From Asticcacaulis sp. (GTDB lineage: Bacteria; Pseudomonadota; Alphaproteobacteria; Caulobacterales; Caulobacteraceae), in assembly GCA_024707255.1 (NCBI GenBank), contig JANQAC010000001.1, positions 1,302,001-1,366,000 on the forward strand: DNA of 64,000 bases, in the 5' to 3' direction. The translations under genes were made by a program, and so were the position numbers. The number at the start of each line of letters is the position of its first letter. Position 1 is the first letter of the stretch. Under the pieces are notes generated by a model. That model made no database searches, was not told where the DNA came from, and saw only the letters and a program-made list of their open reading frames with translations. Positions 36,653-45,856 of the stretch are shown one piece after another.

Positions 36653-37444
36653 ATGACCCAGTCTGCCAGCACCTCCCCCTTTGGTTTCAAGGATGTCGAC
36701 GCCCGCGAAAAGGTGGCGATGGTCCATGATGTTTTCAAAAACGTCGCCTCGAAATACGACCTGATGAATGATGTCATGTCGGTCGGGGTCCATCACCTGT
36801 GGAAGGACGCGGCCTGCGCCCGCCTCAATCCGCAACCGGGCGAGGTGATCATCGATTGCGCCGGCGGCACCGGCGATATCGCCCGCCGCCTGGCCAAGCT
36901 CGCCCGTGCCGCCAAGGCCCGCCGCGAATCTCGCGGCTATGCGGCGAAGGACGCCGAGATCCGCATCATCGATTATAACGAAGCCATGATCATGGCCGGC
37001 CGCGAAAAGTCGCAGCGCCTGCATCTCGATGAACCGGAAATTTCCTGGTCGGTGGGCGACGCCATGAACCTGGCCATCGCGGACAACAGCATCGACGCGT
37101 ACATCATCTCCTTCGGCATCCGTAATGTCGCCGACGTGCAGGTGGCGCTGAATGAAGCCAGGCGCGTGCTAAAACCCGGCGGCCGTTTCTTCTGCCTCGA
37201 ATTCTCGCACCCGACCTCTTCGGTCATCTCGAAAATCTACGATACCTATGCCTTCAAGGTCATCCCCTTCATGGGCGAACTGGTGGCGAAGGATCGTGAC
37301 AGCTATCAGTATCTGGTCGAAAGTATCCAGCGCTTCCCGGATCAGGAAACTTTCAAGGGCATGATGGAAAAGGCCGGCTTCCGCAACGCCCGCTATACCA
37401 ACTATTCCGGCGGGGTCTGCGCCCTGCACGAGGGCTGGGCGTAG
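36653..37444 (+). CDS. ubiE: Ubiquinone/menaquinone C-methyltransferase UbiE
   Basis: SAM-dependent C-methylation in quinone synthesis. Signature segments are [20 protein letters not shown], the SAM-binding [39 protein letters not shown] and [17 protein letters not shown]. The length is 263 residues. Relative to E. coli UbiE it has a basic insert of about 15 residues ([14 protein letters not shown]) between motif I and the next strand, seen in several alphaproteobacteria. The ubiB stop-start gap is only 2 nt, so ubiE-ubiB is an operon. Confidence 0.96.
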   Translation: MTQSASTSPFGFKDVDAREKVAMVHDVFKNVASKYDLMNDVMSVGVHHLWKDAACARLNPQPGEVIIDCAGGTGDIARRLAKLARAAKARRESRGYAAKDAEIRIIDYNEAMIMAGREKSQRLHLDEPEISWSVGDAMNLAIADNSIDAYIISFGIRNVADVQVALNEARRVLKPGGRFFCLEFSHPTSSVISKIYDTYAFKVIPFMGELVAKDRDSYQYLVESIQRFPDQETFKGMMEKAGFRNARYTNYSGGVCALHEGWA

Positions 37445-37446
37445 CC

Positions 37447-38958
37447 TTGGCATCCCTGAACACATGGACGCGCATGTTCCGCACCGGGTTTATCCTGCTG
37501 CGTTATGATGCCCTGCTGCCTAAGGAAACGGCGCACCTGCTGCCGCCGCTGCCGCGCCTGGGCATAGGTTTGCTGCGCAGCATATTTGCGAAGAAAAGCA
37601 CCCTGCGTCCCGGCGAACGCTATGCCATAGCCTTCCAGCAACTGGGACCGGCCTTCATCAAGCTCGGCCAGGTGCTGTCCACGCGCGGCGATATCTTCGG
37701 CAAGGCGTTCATCAATGACCTGTCGCATCTGAAGGATAACCTGCCCCCCTTCCCGCGCGAGGTCGCCCTGGCCAGTGTCGAAGAATCGCTCGGCAAGCCG
37801 GTCGACGCTATCTTCTCCGAATTCGGCGCGGTGCTGGGCTCGGCCTCCATCGCCCAGGCGCATGAAGCGGTCCTGCTCGATGGCCGCAAGGTCGCCGTCA
37901 AGATCCTGCGCCCGGATATCGAAGCCGTGGTGGCCGCCGATATCGCCATGATGACCCTGTCAGCGAAGATCATCGCCTTTTTCTTCCCCTCCGCCCGCCG
38001 CCTGGAGCCGGTCGCCTTTGTCGGCACGGTGGCGCAGTCTCTGCTGCTCGAACTCGATCTGCGACTGGAAGCCTCGGCCTGCGACGAGATCGGCAAGACG
38101 ATCAATGAAGAGCCGTGGATGAAGGCCCCCAAGGTCGTCTGGCACCAGGTGTCGCGCCGCGTGCTGGTCACCGAATGGGCGCCAGGCACGCCGCTCAGCC
38201 GCCCCGAAGCCCTGAGCCTGCCGGGTTTGCAGCATAAAGAACTGGCCGATAACCTGATCCGCGCTTTCCTGAGCCAGGCCCTAGATCACGGCGCTTTCCA
38301 TGCCGACCTGCACGAGGGCAATCTGTTCGTGGCGGCGCCGGCGCAACTGACCGCCATCGATTTCGGCATTATCGGCCGCCTGCGCCCCAAGGAGCGCCGC
38401 TATCTGGCGGAAATGCTGTGGGGCTTCCTGCGCCGCGATTACAAGCGCGTGGCCGAGGTTCATTTCGAGGCCGGTTACGTACCGCGTCATCATAATGTCG
38501 ATTCATTTGCGCAAGCGCTGCGCGCCGTCGGCGAACCGGTTCTGGGCCAGAAGGCCACCGAAGTCTCTATGGGCCGCCTGCTGACGCAACTGTTCGACAT
38601 CACCGCCCAGTTCGACATGCACCTGCGCCCCGAACTGGTGCTGCTGCAAAAAACCATGGTGTCGGTCGAAGGCGTGGCCCGCCGCATCTACCCCGAACAC
38701 AACCTGTGGGAAGCCGCCCGCCCGGTGGTCCAGTCGTGGATTTCGCGCGAACTGTCCCCCATCGCCCAGGCGCGCCAGATTGCCGAACGCCTGATCAGCC
38801 GCCTGCGCACCGATGATGAGGAAGAGGTCAGCACGCGGCAAACCGTCGAACTAGCCACGCTTCAGCTTGTGGCGCAGCAGGGCCGTACCTTCGGCCTGAT
38901 CGCCCTGGTGGTGTCGGTTATCTCCCTCGGCGTACTGATCTGGATGGCGGTGCGCTGA
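37447..38958 (+). CDS. ubiB: Ubiquinone biosynthesis kinase-like protein UbiB
   Basis: Atypical kinase/ATPase of the ADCK/Coq8 family needed for coenzyme Q synthesis. About 503 residues with the KxGQ motif (AFIKLGQVLSTRGD), the nucleotide-binding Ala-rich loop (LGSASIAQAHEAVL), VAVKILRP, the catalytic region HADLHEGNLF and AIDFGIIGRL. Two C-terminal transmembrane helices end the protein. The start may be TTG at 37447, 2 nt after the ubiE stop, or ATG at 37474 (MFRTGFILLRYDALLP); both keep the family core. Confidence 0.95.
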   Translation: MASLNTWTRMFRTGFILLRYDALLPKETAHLLPPLPRLGIGLLRSIFAKKSTLRPGERYAIAFQQLGPAFIKLGQVLSTRGDIFGKAFINDLSHLKDNLPPFPREVALASVEESLGKPVDAIFSEFGAVLGSASIAQAHEAVLLDGRKVAVKILRPDIEAVVAADIAMMTLSAKIIAFFFPSARRLEPVAFVGTVAQSLLLELDLRLEASACDEIGKTINEEPWMKAPKVVWHQVSRRVLVTEWAPGTPLSRPEALSLPGLQHKELADNLIRAFLSQALDHGAFHADLHEGNLFVAAPAQLTAIDFGIIGRLRPKERRYLAEMLWGFLRRDYKRVAEVHFEAGYVPRHHNVDSFAQALRAVGEPVLGQKATEVSMGRLLTQLFDITAQFDMHLRPELVLLQKTMVSVEGVARRIYPEHNLWEAARPVVQSWISRELSPIAQARQIAERLISRLRTDDEEEVSTRQTVELATLQLVAQQGRTFGLIALVVSVISLGVLIWMAVR

Positions 38959-39564
38959 TCAGCCGCCGTCATAACCGTCCCGTCTTGGCGTGCGGCGCTG
39001 GCTTTCAATGATCTTCTGCTGACGCCAGTAGGCCGCGCCATTATCCGGCCGGAACATGGTGCGCGGTGCGCCGGCCCTGGTCATCACCGCAAAGACATTG
39101 CCCTTCGGATCGTAAAACAGCGTGTCGCCATTCGTCCGCTTCAATGTCTCGGTGCCGGCCGGCGGATTATGGATGAAGCCATGAACCATGGCCATATAGT
39201 CCGGATAGGATTTGGCCGAAAACTCCGGGCCATGCTTCTGGAAATGATAGTGTGCGTTCTCGTCGGCCGAATATTTGCGGTTTTTCGACCACAAGGGCCA
39301 GTCGCCATAGCGGGTATCGGTGATGGTCGCGCGGTGGGCGGCAATCGGCAAAGATGCACCGGCAACCGGCGCCGCGTCGATGACCGGCATCGAGGCTTCC
39401 TCGACCGGCTTCTCGTCATCCCTCTGCGCCCAGGTCGGCGCTTTCGCGGGCTGAACCTGTTCCGCCGGCGCCTTGCCAGCGCCATCCGGCAGGACGGCGG
39501 ACGGTCCGGCATCGCAGGCCACAACGCCCAGCAAAAGCAGAGCCGATAACCAGATTCCGCGCAT
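38959..39564 (-). CDS. Predicted lipoprotein with a toxin-like C-terminal domain
   Basis: 201 residues. A signal peptide ends in the lipobox LGVVAC. A Pro/Ala-rich linker of about 60 residues follows, then a compact domain of about 115 residues: YHFQKHGPEFSAKSYPDYMA, TNGDTLFYDPKGNVFAVMTR and RTMFRPDNGAAYWRQQ. The pattern H-x-x-K-H-G-x-E-F, G-D-x-x-x-YDP-x-x-N-x-F-x-V, RTxFRP, YW resembles RNase-type toxin domains at the C-terminus of polymorphic toxins. This is pattern recognition only. No immunity gene is visible next to it. Convergent with ubiB (stop codons adjoin). Confidence 0.7.
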   Translation of the reverse strand: MRGIWLSALLLLGVVACDAGPSAVLPDGAGKAPAEQVQPAKAPTWAQRDDEKPVEEASMPVIDAAPVAGASLPIAAHRATITDTRYGDWPLWSKNRKYSADENAHYHFQKHGPEFSAKSYPDYMAMVHGFIHNPPAGTETLKRTNGDTLFYDPKGNVFAVMTRAGAPRTMFRPDNGAAYWRQQKIIESQRRTPRRDGYDGG

Positions 39565-39634
39565 AGCCTTGCCCCCTTGCACCTTCAACCCCACCTATGG
39601 CACAACCCGCCGGCAAGTTAAAGGATACCTCGTC

Positions 39635-40840
39635 ATGACGGATCAGCCTGTTTCAAAGCGCATTTTGCTGATCATCGGCGGCGGAATCGCGGCCTACAAG
39701 TCACTCGAACTGATCCGCCTGATCAAAAAGGCCGGGCTCGATGTCCGCGTGGTGCTGACCAAGGCCGCGCACCAATTCATCACCCCGCTGACCGCCGCGG
39801 CGCTTTCCGGGGACAAGGTCTATACCGACCTGTTCGACCTCACCGACGAGACCGAGATGGGCCATATCATGCTGTCGCGTCAGGCCGATCTCGTCGTGGT
39901 GGCGCCCGCCACCGCCGATATGATGGCCAAACAGGCGCAGGGCCCGGCCAATGACCTGGCCTCGACCCTCCTGCTCGCCACCGACAAGCGCGTCCTGCTG
40001 GCCCCGGCGATGAATGTCCGCATGTGGCACCATCCGGCCACCCAGCGTAATCTCGATACCCTGAAGGCCGATGGCGTGCTGTTCACCGGCCCCGATGAAG
40101 GCGACATGGCCTGCGGCGAATATGGCCTCGGCCGCATGAGCGAGCCGGAAGCGATCCTCGCCGCCATCCAGTTTCACCTGACCGACGGGGTCGATGGGCC
40201 CCTCGCCAGCAAGAAGGTGGTCATCACAGCCGGCCCGACCTTTGAGCCTTTGGACCCGGTGCGCGGCCTGACCAATCGCTCCTCCGGCAAGCAAGGCTAT
40301 GCCATCGCCCAAAAACTGGCGCGTGAAGGCGCCGATGTCACCCTGATTTCCGGGCCAGTCGCCTTGCCAACGCCGGTCGGTGTTACCCGTATCGACGTCG
40401 AGACAGCGCAGCAGATGTTCGATGCCGTCCATGCCCAACTGCCCTGCGACGTGTTCGTGGGCGTCGCCGCCGTCGCCGACTGGCGGGCCAAGGATATCGC
40501 CGCTGAAAAGCAGAAGAAGACCACGGATAACGAACTGTCCGTCACCTTCGTCAAGAACCCGGACATTCTCGAATCCGTCTCCAAGCATCTTGAGATGCGC
40601 CCGCGTCTGGTCATCGGCTTCGCTGCCGAAACCCAGAAGCTGGAAGACTATGCCCACGCCAAACTGGCTTCAAAGGGCTGCGATGCCATCGTCGCCAACA
40701 ATGTCTCCGAAGGCGTTTTCGGTTCGACGCACAATCAGGCGACCCTCGTCGATCTCGATGGTTTCACCTCCATCGCCGGCACGACCAAGGCCGATATCGC
40801 CGATTTCCTCAGCGCCTATATCCAGAAACGCATCGCCTGA
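39635..40840 (+). CDS. coaBC: Bifunctional phosphopantothenoylcysteine decarboxylase/synthetase
   Basis: Two consecutive steps of coenzyme A synthesis. The N-terminal CoaC flavoprotein half has IGGGIAAYKSLELIR, the active-site His in SRQADLVVVAPATADMMA context, and PAMNVRMWHHPATQRN. The C-terminal CoaB half has TAGPTFEPLDPVRGLTNRSS, GKQGYAIA, AAVADW and FVKNPDIL. The length of 401 residues is typical. The ATG at 39635 has AAGGAT upstream. Confidence 0.96.
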   Translation: MTDQPVSKRILLIIGGGIAAYKSLELIRLIKKAGLDVRVVLTKAAHQFITPLTAAALSGDKVYTDLFDLTDETEMGHIMLSRQADLVVVAPATADMMAKQAQGPANDLASTLLLATDKRVLLAPAMNVRMWHHPATQRNLDTLKADGVLFTGPDEGDMACGEYGLGRMSEPEAILAAIQFHLTDGVDGPLASKKVVITAGPTFEPLDPVRGLTNRSSGKQGYAIAQKLAREGADVTLISGPVALPTPVGVTRIDVETAQQMFDAVHAQLPCDVFVGVAAVADWRAKDIAAEKQKKTTDNELSVTFVKNPDILESVSKHLEMRPRLVIGFAAETQKLEDYAHAKLASKGCDAIVANNVSEGVFGSTHNQATLVDLDGFTSIAGTTKADIADFLSAYIQKRIA

Positions 40841-40923
40841 TCGGTAGTTCGCAGTTTCGTAATCGCGCTTTATCGGGTATCGATTGCGGCGAAGCAGTGA
40901 CCGCATCTTTTCAAGTTGGACGT

Positions 40924-42822
40924 ATGACTCTTGCAGATACCCCATCGACGCTCGGCAAACGCGCCGATATCCAGGGTATGCGCGCCATCGCCGTTCTGGG
41001 CGTCATCGCTTTCCATGCCAGTCACGCCCTTCTGCCGGGCGGCTTTATCGGCGTCGATGTCTTCTTCGTTCTCTCTGGCTACCTGATCACCCAGGTTCTG
41101 CTCAAGCCAATGGAGGAAAAGCGCTTTTCCATCCGCGACTTCTACCGCCGCCGTATTCGCCGGCTCTATCCGGCCCTGTTCACGGTTCTGGCCTTTACCC
41201 TGATCATGGGACTGGCCTTTTTCCCGCCGACCCTGCTGAAGGAACTGGTCAAGTCGCAGTTCTTCACCACCCTGTTCCTCTCCAATCTCGCCTTCGCCCG
41301 CGAGACCGGCTATTTCGACCTTCAGGCCGAGCTGAAGCCCCTGCTGCACACCTGGTCGCTCGGCGTCGAGGAACAGTTCTACGTGCTGTTTCCACCGATC
41401 CTTTATGTGCTGCATCGCTGGGGGAAGCGCTTTATGTGGCCTGCGCTCGGTTTGCTGGCGCTTTGGTCGCTGTGGTTCTCTCAAACCCGGCTGGCCGCCC
41501 ACGCCGAAGTCTCTTTCTATTTCCCGACCTCGCGGGCGTTTGAGCTGCTGATCGGCGCCCTGTGCGTCGGCATCGACCGCCATGTGTCGCTGCTGGTTCT
41601 GGCCCAGCGGATTTTAAGCGTTCTCGGCTTGGCCGCGATTGCTATCGGCTTTATCGTCATCAATGCGGACGCCCCTTTCCCCGGCCTGTTGGCCCTGCTG
41701 CCCTGCCTGGGCACGGCGGCGCTGCTGGTTTCGCCGCAGGGCTGGGCCAATCGCTGGCTAGCCATCGCGCCTCTGGTGCGCGTCGGCGACATCTCCTATT
41801 CGCTCTATCTCTGGCACTGGCCGCTGCTGGTCTTCAGCCGGTTCGTCTTTCCGGATGCGCCCTTCGCCATCATCATCGCGCTGGTCTTGGCATTTGCCAT
41901 GGCCTGGCTGTCGTGGCGCTATATCGAAACGCCTTTCCTGAAAGACCGTCCGCAAAAACGCCCTATCCCCGTCTGGACCTTCGGCGGGACTGTCATGGCG
42001 GCCTCCATTGCCGTCTGCCTGACCGTCTATTATGCCGGCGGCCTGCCGCAGCGCTTTTCGCCGCAGGAACGCGTCTATCTGGCCGCGACCGAAGACTACA
42101 ATCACGACCGCAAGAACTGCCACATGCGCTCCGACCGGCCGATCGACTATGACCAGCTCTGCACCTACGGCGCGGCCAATGTGCCCGCCAGCTATGCCGT
42201 CTGGGGCGACAGTCATGGCGCCGAACTGGCCAGGGCCCTGGGCGAACGCCTGACCGCCAAAGGCCAAAGCCTGAAGTCGATCACCATGTCCGGCTGCCCG
42301 GCCACCCTCAGCCGCAGGGCCGTCTGCCGCCAGCACAATATCGATACCCTGGCCGCCATGAAGGCCGATCCGCACATGCAGGTGGTCATTCTGGTCGGCA
42401 ATCTGCACGATGACGACGCCTCGTCGCGCGATGCTATTAAAGGCATGGAGCACACCGCGCTCGAACTGAAAAAGGCCGGCAAGCAGGTGATCATCGTCTC
42501 ACCGATCCCGACCTTCGATTATGATCCGCCCTCCAAGCTGGCTCTGGAATCCCGCGCCGGACATGCCCCGGAAACCATCGGCACGCCGCACGCTGTTTAT
42601 GAGCAGCGCCGCGGCCATATCCGTGATGAATTCATCCGCTTCACCGCCGCCAATGACATGACGGCCATTCGCCCCGACGCCATTTTCTGCGACACCATCT
42701 GCCATGTCTATCGCCCCGGCGCCGGTGTGCTCTATTTCAATGCCGGACACCTCAGCCTGACCGGCGCCGGCCTGCTGGCCGACGAAATCGAGCGGACGCT
42801 GGAACTGCAATCGACGGATTGA
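40924..42822 (+). CDS. OafA/YrhL-type acyltransferase with SGNH domain
   Basis: 632 residues. The N-terminal acyltransferase-3 domain has about ten membrane segments and the motifs DIQGMRAIAVLGVIAFHA, FIGVDVFFVLSGYLIT, FYRRRIRRLYPAL and HTWSLGVEEQFYVLFP. The C-terminal periplasmic SGNH domain has the nucleophile in VWGDSHGAEL and a later N-x-x-H-like block (FNAGHLSLTGAGLL). Such proteins O-acetylate surface polysaccharide, LPS or peptidoglycan. The acceptor cannot be read. It starts 84 nt after coaBC and is not near a polysaccharide cluster. Confidence 0.92.
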   Translation: MTLADTPSTLGKRADIQGMRAIAVLGVIAFHASHALLPGGFIGVDVFFVLSGYLITQVLLKPMEEKRFSIRDFYRRRIRRLYPALFTVLAFTLIMGLAFFPPTLLKELVKSQFFTTLFLSNLAFARETGYFDLQAELKPLLHTWSLGVEEQFYVLFPPILYVLHRWGKRFMWPALGLLALWSLWFSQTRLAAHAEVSFYFPTSRAFELLIGALCVGIDRHVSLLVLAQRILSVLGLAAIAIGFIVINADAPFPGLLALLPCLGTAALLVSPQGWANRWLAIAPLVRVGDISYSLYLWHWPLLVFSRFVFPDAPFAIIIALVLAFAMAWLSWRYIETPFLKDRPQKRPIPVWTFGGTVMAASIAVCLTVYYAGGLPQRFSPQERVYLAATEDYNHDRKNCHMRSDRPIDYDQLCTYGAANVPASYAVWGDSHGAELARALGERLTAKGQSLKSITMSGCPATLSRRAVCRQHNIDTLAAMKADPHMQVVILVGNLHDDDASSRDAIKGMEHTALELKKAGKQVIIVSPIPTFDYDPPSKLALESRAGHAPETIGTPHAVYEQRRGHIRDEFIRFTAANDMTAIRPDAIFCDTICHVYRPGAGVLYFNAGHLSLTGAGLLADEIERTLELQSTD

Positions 42823-42927
42823 TCCACAGGCGCACGAATCCTGTGCATGGTTTTGTTAACCTTTCTAGCCGGCATTTACCCCGCGATACGCACTCTCTAG
42901 GATGACATGATCCAGAGAGAACCCGTC

Positions 42928-43410
42928 ATGAACGCCCATACCAAGCCGGAAGCCTCCCCTGAAGTCACCGCTCATGTCGTGCAATTGCCGCACGCGGTCG
43001 GCCTGGCCCTGCCGGCCTATGAGACCGAAGGCTCAGCGGGCCTGGATCTGCGCGCCGCCATTACCGAAGGCGAAGAACTGACGCTGAAGCCGATGGCGCG
43101 GGCCCTGGTCCCCACCGGCCTGAAAATGTCGGTGCCTCTGGGCTATGAGGTACAGGTGCGCCCGCGCTCCGGCCTGGCCCTGAAATTCGGCATCACCTGC
43201 CTGAACACCCCCGGCACGATCGACAGCGATTATCGCGGCGAGGTTGGCGTCATCCTGATCAACCTCGGCTCGGAAGACTTCGTGATCCGCCGCGGCGACC
43301 GCATCGCCCAGATGATCGTGGCGCAGCACGCCCGCATCGTCTGGGAAACGCCGGAAAGCCTGGAGGCCACCCAGCGCGGCGAAGGCGGTTTCGGCTCTAC
43401 CGGGCGCTGA
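42928..43410 (+). CDS. dut: Deoxyuridine 5'-triphosphate nucleotidohydrolase
   Basis: Hydrolyses dUTP to dUMP, keeping uracil out of DNA and feeding dTMP synthesis. All five trimeric dUTPase motifs are visible: [47 protein letters not shown] and [11 protein letters not shown]. From ATG 42928 the protein has 160 residues; ATG 42907 would add seven. An N-terminal tail of about 20 residues precedes the core. Confidence 0.97.
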   Translation: MNAHTKPEASPEVTAHVVQLPHAVGLALPAYETEGSAGLDLRAAITEGEELTLKPMARALVPTGLKMSVPLGYEVQVRPRSGLALKFGITCLNTPGTIDSDYRGEVGVILINLGSEDFVIRRGDRIAQMIVAQHARIVWETPESLEATQRGEGGFGSTGR

Positions 43411-43483
43411 TCCCGTCAAGAAATGTCTGGACGAACGCCGTCCTCTGCGGGACAATGCGCCCACCCATATAAAGGCCCCGGTC

Positions 43484-43870
43484 ATGACCTACCACTTCAC
43501 CAAAGTCCTCGATTGTGCGTTTGACGATGCCGTGGCGCGCACCACGAAGGCCCTGGCCGACCAGGGGTTTGGCGTCCTGACCACCATCGATGTCGCCGCC
43601 ACCATGAAGGCCAAGCTCGGCGCCGAAATGAAGCCCTATGTCATTCTGGGCGCCTGCAATCCGCAATTCGCCTATCGCGCCCTCCAGGCCGAAAACAAGA
43701 TCGGCACCATGCTGCCCTGCAATGTCGTGGTTCAGGATATGGGCGGCGGAAAAAGCGAGGTCTCGGCCGTCAATCCGCTGGAATCGATGTCGGCCATAAA
43801 GAATGCCACACTGGAACCGATTGCCGGCGAAGTGACCTCGCGCCTGCAAACCATGATTGACAGCCTGTAG
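43484..43870 (+). CDS. DUF302 domain protein
   Basis: 128-residue soluble protein starting MTYHFTKVLDCAFDDAVART. The DUF302 core is recognised by ALADQGFGVLTTIDVAATMKAK, LGACNPQFAYRAL and LLPCNVVVQ-like MLPCNVVVQDMG. The fold is known but the function is not; a role in redox or metal handling has been suggested for relatives. It follows dut by about 70 nt and may be co-transcribed. Confidence 0.88.
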   Translation: MTYHFTKVLDCAFDDAVARTTKALADQGFGVLTTIDVAATMKAKLGAEMKPYVILGACNPQFAYRALQAENKIGTMLPCNVVVQDMGGGKSEVSAVNPLESMSAIKNATLEPIAGEVTSRLQTMIDSL

Positions 43871-44092
43871 GCACTTTCTCGTGGCAAGCGAGTAACACTC
43901 GCCAAAATACATATGCTTGTGGCCCCGTCATCACACATTTCCATTTTGCGTGAAACGCGAAACGGATCAGTGTGTCATCATACGTATACGAACTGACGTC
44001 TCATGAACGGGACGTGAACCGCAGCCTCAAAAGAGGTTCAGACTTAACGCCTTAATCGCTCTCTGAACATCTGCTTTTGAAAGGGTCATCGT

Positions 44093-44449
44093 ATGAGTGA
44101 CTTCACGCAATTCCTCCTGACCATGGGGGATTCGATCCAGGCGGCACTGGTGGGACTGAACCCGGTGCCTGTGCTGATCTTCGGCCTGTTCCTCGGCATG
44201 ATCCAGCCAAGGCGCAGCCCGGCCTGGTTGCTGGCGCCGCTGGCAGTCATCCCGGCCGTGATCGTCACCGCCCTCTTGCCGACGGCCATGGGCTACCAGG
44301 CGATCTGGCCGGACCTCACCCAGTTGGAGGTCGAATTCCAGATGATCATGCTTCTGGTCATGAGCTATGTCGTCATCCGGGTTACGGGCCTGATCAAGAG
44401 CACATTGCTGCTGATGGCCCCGAAACCGAATGGCCATAAACCGGTCTGA
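44093..44449 (+). CDS. Small three-helix membrane protein, paralogue 1
   Basis: 118 residues with three hydrophobic segments (VPVLIFGLFLGMI, LLAPLAVIPAVIVTALLP, FQMIMLLVMSYVVIRVTGLI). It begins with an amphipathic stretch, then LNPVPVLIFGLFLGMIQPRR. Domain order, length and the motif NP-x-P-x-L...G-x-x-QP are shared with the next gene, so the two are paralogues. No known family was recognised; the size recalls small phage or channel-like membrane proteins but this is not evidence. Confidence 0.75.
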   Translation: MSDFTQFLLTMGDSIQAALVGLNPVPVLIFGLFLGMIQPRRSPAWLLAPLAVIPAVIVTALLPTAMGYQAIWPDLTQLEVEFQMIMLLVMSYVVIRVTGLIKSTLLLMAPKPNGHKPV

Positions 44450-44566
44450 CCAGCCAGTTCACGCATCACGAAACACATCGTTTTTTGATTTTTCGTTAAC
44501 CATGGTAGTGTCCAGTATCGCCTCATACCCGGCGGATCGTAGCCTTATTCATAAAAAGGATACCCT

Positions 44567-44911
44567 ATGAACGATATCTGGACCTTCTTCGTGGCCTTGA
44601 GCGATGGTTTCCGCAGTGCGCTCGGTGACATCAATCCCCTGCCCATCCTGGTGGTGGCCATGGTAATCGGCCTGTTGCAGCCCAAATCAGACAGATATGC
44701 GCTGAAGGCCGGATTGGCCCTGCTGATCGTTATGGCCTTCAATATCTTCTTGCCGCTGATCAATGGCGGCCGGCCTAATTATCCCGATTTCCGCCACATC
44801 GGTGCCATCGTGCAGCTTTTCCTGCTGTTCGTCTTCGCCTACGGCATGATCGGCGTGCTGGGCAGCCTGAAAGCGGCCATGAAACTTGGGGCCGCCAAAA
44901 GCGCGCACTGA
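44567..44911 (+). CDS. Small three-helix membrane protein, paralogue 2
   Basis: 114 residues: NPLPILVVAMVIGLLQPKSD, LKAGLALLIVMAFNIFLPLI, VQLFLLFVFAYGMIGVLGSL. It matches the upstream gene in start (a short Trp/Phe-rich amphipathic helix with GD), in the NP-x-P-x-L...QP motif, and in helix spacing. A TTAACCATGG sequence, a CtrA-like half-site, lies about 60 nt upstream. Function unknown. Confidence 0.75.
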   Translation: MNDIWTFFVALSDGFRSALGDINPLPILVVAMVIGLLQPKSDRYALKAGLALLIVMAFNIFLPLINGGRPNYPDFRHIGAIVQLFLLFVFAYGMIGVLGSLKAAMKLGAAKSAH

Positions 44912-45022
44912 TTTAGGTAGCTCAAGCGCCGGACTAGGCGTCCCCCATGACTTACGCGCAAACGTGCGCGGTGGCCCCACTTTGAGTAATTTGGCGCCCT
45001 TGCCGAAACTGCGTTTCGGAAT

Positions 45023-45773
45023 TTAAAAGCCTAAAACGTCCTGCATATCGTACAGGCCGGGCGTTTGGTTGCGGCCCCATAGCCCGGCCTGGATGGCGCC
45101 GCGCGCGAACAGGGTACGGTCGCGGGCCGAGTGCGAAAAAGGTGATCAGTTCGTCTTCCGAGGCGAAGAGCACGCTGTGCTCACCGACAATGCCGCCACC
45201 ACGAATGACCGAAAAGCCGATATCACCGGCACGACGAGCCCCGGTGATGCCATCACGGGCCGCCACCTTCACATCGGCCAAATCGACGCCGCGCCCTTCA
45301 GCGGCGGCGGCGGCGAGCATCAGGGCCGTGCCGGAAGGCGCATCGACCTTGCGCCTGTGGTGGGCTTCGGTGACCTCGATATCCCAGTCTTCGGCGCCCA
45401 GGCGCGCACTGGCCTGCTTGAGGAGGCCGATCATCATATTGACGCCCAGTGAATAGTTGCCGGATTTGAGCAGAACGACTGTTTCGGCAAAGGGCTTGAG
45501 CGCCCCATCCTGTTCGGGCGTAAAGCCAGTGGCGCCGATGACCTGAACGATCGGCGCGCCCCGGCGCTCGCCTTCCGCCGCACAGGCTTCGGCCAGGTGC
45601 AGGGTGGCTTCCGGCGTGGAGAAGTCGATAACGATATCCGAGCCGCTCAGATCGAAGGCGTCGCCCTTGTCGAAGCGGGCGGAGAGGGTGTGTCCGGCGT
45701 CTTCCAGTACGCGGGCGATGGCCTGGCCCATGCGGCCTTTGGCGCCATTGATGGCGAAACGAGGAGCGGACAT
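45023..45773 (-). CDS. dapB: 4-hydroxy-tetrahydrodipicolinate reductase, +1 frameshift in this sequence
   Basis: Lysine and diaminopimelate pathway. N-terminal nucleotide-binding [36 protein letters not shown] and [20 protein letters not shown] are clear. After EDELITF the frame is lost at 45136-45140: five A residues on the plus strand, where four would give the conserved [12 protein letters not shown] and then [12 protein letters not shown]. After correction the protein ends [11 protein letters not shown] at the TAA at 45023, 249 residues. The homopolymer context is the same as in gyrB (GCGAAAAAGG). Likely an error in an essential gene. Confidence 0.93.
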
Positions 45774-45780
45774 GATAAAC

Positions 45781-45823
45781 CCTTGTGCCTTTTCGGAAGT
45801 CTGCCTTCGGAATAGGCACAAGG
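45781..45823. terminator. Inverted repeat just upstream of dapB
   Basis: CCTTGTGCCT and AGGCACAAGG, perfect 10-bp arms with a 23-nt loop, between the methyltransferase and dapB genes on the minus strand. It may end the first transcript or fold the dapB leader; the right place for either is 8 nt from the dapB ATG. Confidence 0.4.
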
Positions 45824-45833
45824 GCTTATGGGG

Positions 45834-45856
45834 TCAAGGGGCCTATGGCCCCTTGA
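45834..45856. terminator. GC-rich dyad overlapping the methyltransferase stop
   Basis: TCAAGGGGCC-tat-GGCCCCTTGA, 10-bp perfect arms; the stop codon lies inside. A member of the recurring gene-end dyad family. Confidence 0.5.
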
